From contig JALOBO010000038.1 in NCBI GenBank assembly GCA_023228225.1, positions 1-12,473 on the forward strand: a stretch of DNA of 12,473 nucleotides, written 5' to 3'. Origin of the DNA: Clostridia bacterium (GTDB lineage Bacteria > Bacillota > Clostridia > Christensenellales > UBA1242). Position numbers and translations under genes: made by a program. Below the pieces are notes generated by a model. That model had not been told where the DNA came from and did not search any database. It was given only the letters and a program-made list of their open reading frames with translations. This document shows positions 10,107 to 12,473 of this stretch, piece after piece; the stretch's first letter is position 1; each line of letters starts with the position of its first letter.

Positions 10107-12217
10107 AAATAAGAAATATATTGTTTATTGCAATAGTTTTATTTGCGCTTACAGATATTGCAAGTGCTGTAGAAAACACAGAAATTGGGGAAATTGAGAT
10201 TTATGAAATTAATGCAACAGAAAGTAACACTATGCCAAAAGGCGTAATTCCATATCTACTGACAACTGGAAGCATTTCGAGCGACCATTTACGGTTTGAC
10301 TCTGTTAACCATACTATAGATATTACACGCAATAGCACTGTATCAGGGCAGGTATGGATGGGTGGTTTTTATCCAGCAACCAACCAAAATTTAACATTCA
10401 CAATATCATTGGATCGTGATGATTGGAATGCAAACGCCAACATAAAAACAAACAATGCGTATGTAGTAGTAACACGCGCAAGTAATGGGGATTATTATAT
10501 AGACACATATGGAAAAAATGTGGGGGCTTCTCGGCTGATTGATACTAGCCACCACGGAAAGCCACTGACATTTTCGATAGTTAGCAATGATACAACAAGA
10601 AAAAATACAATAAAAACAACGACAGGTGAAAAAGAACGTAGTTATTACTCAACTACTAATGGGCTATTGCTTCCGTACCCAGCAGTATTTACGCCAGTAA
10701 TATACATATATGCAGATAAATCAATTGCTACATACTGCACCGTAAAAGTGCATAGTATAAAACAAAGTATACCTGCGTATGAAGTAACTCCATTTTGTGT
10801 AGGAGATTTGCAATCATTTGGTATTGATGGGCCCCACGAAATAAGCACTATTCAAAATGGGATTTCTTTAATGCAGTCAAATGATCAAACATGTACTATA
10901 TGGGCAGATATAGATTTTCTTGATAGTGGGAGAACTGAATATATCAAGGCATTGATGGAAGATGGGTTTGAATTAGGGATACACTTCAATGAAAACTTAA
11001 ACACAAAGGATTTACAAGATGCATATGATGAAATAGATTTAGAAATGGAATATATGAATACAGTTTTTGGCGAATACCCTAAAACATGGTGTGCTCTCCA
11101 AAATAGTGATAATGTGAGTCATGCAGCATACATCTATACAAATTATGGTGCATATTGGAGGAATGGGTATTCTGGAGGGTACTGGTCCAGTAATCTAGCA
11201 AATTTAAACGAGCTGTCTAATACATTTTGGGGACCAGCAGCAGAGAATAAAATTATATATCCAACTATGTCACATCAATTAGATGTAACTCCGGCAATAT
11301 CAACATCAACAGAACCAGCTTTAATGACATTGTTTTCAAATATGTACAAAGAAAATAATGTTCAGATATGCAGTTTCTACCAATATTACCAGAGTTCAAT
11401 TGCACAAAATAACACTGAAATAGAAGTAATTGAAGCTGAATCCGATCACACAATATTTATGATTACAGATAATGGTTTTCCATGCAATATATACGTAAAT
11501 AACAGTGGAACTGTATATAAAGGGTGGGATCTAAAAGAATCATCATCAATAAGTGATGGTAAACTAATACATGATGCAACAACAGGGTACTATACAGTTG
11601 GATCTGAGGAATATTTTATAATTAACAAACGCCTATATGTTGATCCATCGCTTACAGCGACATGGAAACCGTACGGAATATATGATTTTGACAGAGAGAT
11701 AATAGAAACTGATATCATAGCACCCATTAATATATTTCCAACAACAGATACAGAGGTAAATATTACAATTTCTACGTGGGAAACAGACTCTAAAACATGG
11801 ACAGAATCATCAGAAATTCACGACATAATAACATCTCATATACTAGGAGGTTTTCCAAGTAATAAGGAAGTAGATATTTATGTAGACGGAATAAAATATG
11901 TAAGTCCGGTATCGTCAAGCACAGGGTATATAACCTTTACATATTCAGGAGGTTTTTCAGAGCATGACTTTGAAGCAATTGTAGCAACAGACGCAAACTT
12001 AATGGCTGATGGTAACGCCAGTATTGTGACCAACTCAGTAGCTATGATTAGTGTACTTGTAATAGTTGCAATGGTAGTTCTTGCAGTTGCACTACTCAAA
12101 GGTAAAGTAGTTCCCGGAGCACTACCCTCTGCAATCATAGGGCTGTTAATTGTGATGTTGTGCATTTACGCCATGTACGGAATTGCAACAGCACTACAGA
12201 ACGCATTTGGTTATTAA
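10103..12217 (+). CDS. Secreted membrane-anchored surface protein, NodB-like domain (704 aa)
   Basis: An extracellular protein. A signal peptide (residues 1-22; basic start, hydrophobic core, AxA before V23) is followed by a beta-rich domain (about 55-225), a central domain (about 228-460) and a beta-sandwich-like region (about 500-630). Two transmembrane helices follow (about 645-666 and 674-698), leaving a short tail. At least ten N-x-S/T sites suggest archaeal N-glycosylation. The central domain has the order of a polysaccharide deacetylase (NodB/CE4): FCVGDL, TIWADIDFL, GFELGIHF (H294), IIYPTMSH. The usual second histidine after H294 is Asn, so catalysis is doubtful. AAGGGG stands before the ATG at 10103, which overlaps the stop of the AbrB-like ORF (ATGA). 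It may be a virion spike, an S-layer-like coat or a host-surface modifier. The NodB call is by eye. Confidence 0.65.
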   Translation: MKIRNILFIAIVLFALTDIASAVENTEIGEIEIYEINATESNTMPKGVIPYLLTTGSISSDHLRFDSVNHTIDITRNSTVSGQVWMGGFYPATNQNLTFTISLDRDDWNANANIKTNNAYVVVTRASNGDYYIDTYGKNVGASRLIDTSHHGKPLTFSIVSNDTTRKNTIKTTTGEKERSYYSTTNGLLLPYPAVFTPVIYIYADKSIATYCTVKVHSIKQSIPAYEVTPFCVGDLQSFGIDGPHEISTIQNGISLMQSNDQTCTIWADIDFLDSGRTEYIKALMEDGFELGIHFNENLNTKDLQDAYDEIDLEMEYMNTVFGEYPKTWCALQNSDNVSHAAYIYTNYGAYWRNGYSGGYWSSNLANLNELSNTFWGPAAENKIIYPTMSHQLDVTPAISTSTEPALMTLFSNMYKENNVQICSFYQYYQSSIAQNNTEIEVIEAESDHTIFMITDNGFPCNIYVNNSGTVYKGWDLKESSSISDGKLIHDATTGYYTVGSEEYFIINKRLYVDPSLTATWKPYGIYDFDREIIETDIIAPINIFPTTDTEVNITISTWETDSKTWTESSEIHDIITSHILGGFPSNKEVDIYVDGIKYVSPVSSSTGYITFTYSGGFSEHDFEAIVATDANLMADGNASIVTNSVAMISVLVIVAMVVLAVALLKGKVVPGALPSAIIGLLIVMLCIYAMYGIATALQNAFGY

Positions 12218-12244
12218 GGAAGCTTAAACTTCCTTTAATTTTTT
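12216..12244 (+). terminator. Hairpin plus T-run after surface-protein gene
   Basis: AAGGAAG (12216-12222) pairs with CTTCCTT (12229-12235) around CTTAAA, followed by TTAATTTTTTTA. This is a typical intrinsic-type terminator, starting inside the stop codon of the 704-aa gene. Confidence 0.75.
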
Positions 12245-12271
12245 TACTCCTGTAACTAAGTTTCCTACTGT

Positions 12272-12279
12272 TTTATATA
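12272..12279 (+). promoter_or_regulatory. TATA box for the last gene
   Basis: TTTATATA, about 50 bases before GTG 12325. The expected transcription start is near 12300, giving a leader of about 25 bases. Confidence 0.55.
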
Positions 12280-12324
12280 CCATTACCACATAGTAACTTC
12301 TATCATAAAATGAGGTGGTATAAA

Positions 12325-12473
12325 GTGAAACTTGAGAACATAACTGTAACTGTAACTCCAATAGGCAATAAATTTAAATTCTCTGCTGAAAGTGATAATC
12401 AGATAGTCTCATTTGGTGTAACTGAGACATTTTCATATAATGCAATGACAAGGACATTTTACGCTGGTGGAAT
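12325..12473 (+). CDS. Hypothetical protein, 3' end outside window
   Basis: A frame open to the right edge, 49 codons plus two bases, starting at GTG 12325 within GAGGTGGTATAAAGTG, which matches the element's start context. The visible product begins MKLENITVTVTPIGN and continues with alternating beta-strand-like hydrophobic residues (IVSFGVTETFSYN). No signal peptide and no family can be seen from this short piece. It has its own TATA box and is separated from the surface-protein gene by a terminator, so it is independently transcribed. Confidence 0.65.
   Translation, partial: MKLENITVTVTPIGNKFKFSAESDNQIVSFGVTETFSYNAMTRTFYAGG

Overview
The window looks like part of an archaeal mobile element (virus, or virus-like or large plasmid) with its replication and recombination genes, a repeat-rich candidate origin and an accessory surface-protein locus. 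Archaeal signals are TATA boxes of the TTTATATA/TTTAAATA type, U-rich terminators, and a repeated start context close to GGTGGTATAAATG. A methanogen or ANME-type host (Methanosarcinales-like) is my inference from that start context and from the proteins; nothing in the window proves it. No structural virion gene, integrase or rRNA is visible.

Positions 1-1826 (minus strand): a compact operon reading 69 aa, 136 aa (acidic), 47 aa, 253 aa (ssDNA-binding-like) and a RecA/Sak4-like P-loop ATPase that runs off the left edge. Start and stop codons nearly touch between the last genes, so they are probably coupled. This is a likely ssDNA handling and recombination module. A divergent promoter region fills 1827-2147.

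Positions 2148-3626 (plus strand): small genes, namely a DUF4177-like protein, two unknowns, a two-helix membrane protein and two tandem paralogous cysteine-rich mini-proteins. A short hairpin lies between two copies of the ribosome-binding motif.

Positions 3671-8290: the replisome core. An operator-like inverted repeat and a 17-codon leader ORF precede a 940-aa primase-polymerase fused to a DUF927-type helicase with a degenerate Walker A. Its stop overlaps the start of a complete family A DNA polymerase with an intact 3'-5' exonuclease. Archaeal chromosomes normally lack family A polymerases, which supports a mobile-element origin.

Positions 8291-9557: gene-poor DNA with 17 exact copies of GGTTCTAC in both orientations, palindromes, a long inverted repeat, trinucleotide microsatellites and a perfect 29-bp hairpin. 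It is the best origin candidate. Its right edge holds a short sequence resembling the end of an IS200/IS605 element (the 3' end of a TnpB guide RNA), with no tnpB.

Positions 9558-12473: an unknown 82-aa gene, then a divergent promoter with a palindrome beside a broken AbrB-like regulator. The regulator's stop overlaps the start of a 704-aa secreted, glycosylation-site-rich, membrane-anchored protein with a weak NodB-like domain. A hairpin terminator and the start of another gene close the window.
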